Shown here: positions 40,326 through 40,359 of the stretch, piece after piece
Layout: every line of letters begins with the position of its first letter
How positions within the stretch are numbered: position 1 is the first letter of the stretch
Assembly (NCBI GenBank): GCA_009843635.1
Contig: VYDB01000086.1
Location: 1-40,359 of the forward strand
Length of the DNA stretch: 40,359 bases
Source: Gammaproteobacteria bacterium
GTDB taxonomy: Bacteria; Pseudomonadota; Gammaproteobacteria; Pseudomonadales; Azotimanducaceae
Direction: 5' to 3'
The notes under the pieces: model-generated
Told to the model about the DNA's origin: nothing
What the model saw: only the letters and a program-made list of their open reading frames with translations
The model's database searches: none
Translations under genes and position numbers: made by a program

Positions 40326-40359
40326 ATGAGCCTGAAGGAGGCGGGTTTCGGGGAAGCTC
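40326..40359 (+). CDS. Possible start of a further gene (partial)
   Basis: An ATG at 40326 preceded by AAGGA opens 11 codons (SLKEAGFGEA) that run off the window edge. The spacing from AAGGA is tight. It is too short to identify and may not be a gene. Confidence 0.25.
   Translation, partial: MSLKEAGFGEA

Overview
The window is compact, GC-rich bacterial DNA with about 34 protein genes, short spacers and many 4-nt stop/start overlaps (NTGA). I infer a Gammaproteobacterium: it carries the GacA/UvrY regulator followed by uvrC and pgsA, the LPS-export permeases lptF and lptG, and a two-component pair resembling the proteobacterial dedicated-sortase regulators. The species cannot be named. No tRNA, rRNA, CRISPR array, phage gene or transposase was seen.

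Layout. 1-4702: tail of a ThDP-dependent enzyme, a small GIY-YIG-like protein, an acyl-CoA dehydrogenase, then a carnitine-degradation pair (dehydrocarnitine-cleaving DUF849 enzyme and L-carnitine dehydrogenase). 4706-7378: a membrane protein, a DsbA/FrnE-like oxidoreductase, serine O-acetyltransferase and a nitroreductase. 7418-11665: a lipid or glycolipid cluster with a MOP-type flippase, a nucleotidyltransferase that looks like mitochondrial Tam41 (CDP-diacylglycerol synthase), a CDP-alcohol phosphatidyltransferase with an extra N-terminal domain, and a divergent metallophosphoesterase. 11643-14240: lptG and lptF, with an LptA-like periplasmic protein starting head-to-head with lptF. 14237-20031: exonuclease III, glutaryl-CoA dehydrogenase, an AT-rich array of about 53-bp repeats, then uvrY/gacA, uvrC and pgsA.

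20189-25012: a PiT-like membrane protein, a small HTH protein, an exported methyltransferase, a 2-hydroxyacid dehydrogenase divergent from an HpcH/HpaI aldolase, and an enoyl-CoA hydratase. 25013-29451: a conserved-looking hypothetical protein divergent from a FAN1-like VRR-NUC nuclease, which overlaps a helicase combining a RecB/Cas4-like nuclease with a DinG/XPD-type Fe-S motor. 29477-31712: pyruvate kinase and a TauE/SafE exporter. 31840-34856: an exported MORN-repeat protein translationally coupled to a transmembrane pseudokinase. 34928-40163: an MBL-fold hydrolase, a Pds-like histidine kinase and response regulator, a NadR-like kinase and a sirtuin.

Strongest leads: the Tam41-like/CDP-alcohol transferase/flippase/phosphoesterase cluster as an unassigned phospholipid pathway; the MORN plus pseudokinase pair; and the repeat array upstream of the GacA-like regulator. 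All functions are assigned by motif recognition alone; no database search was run.
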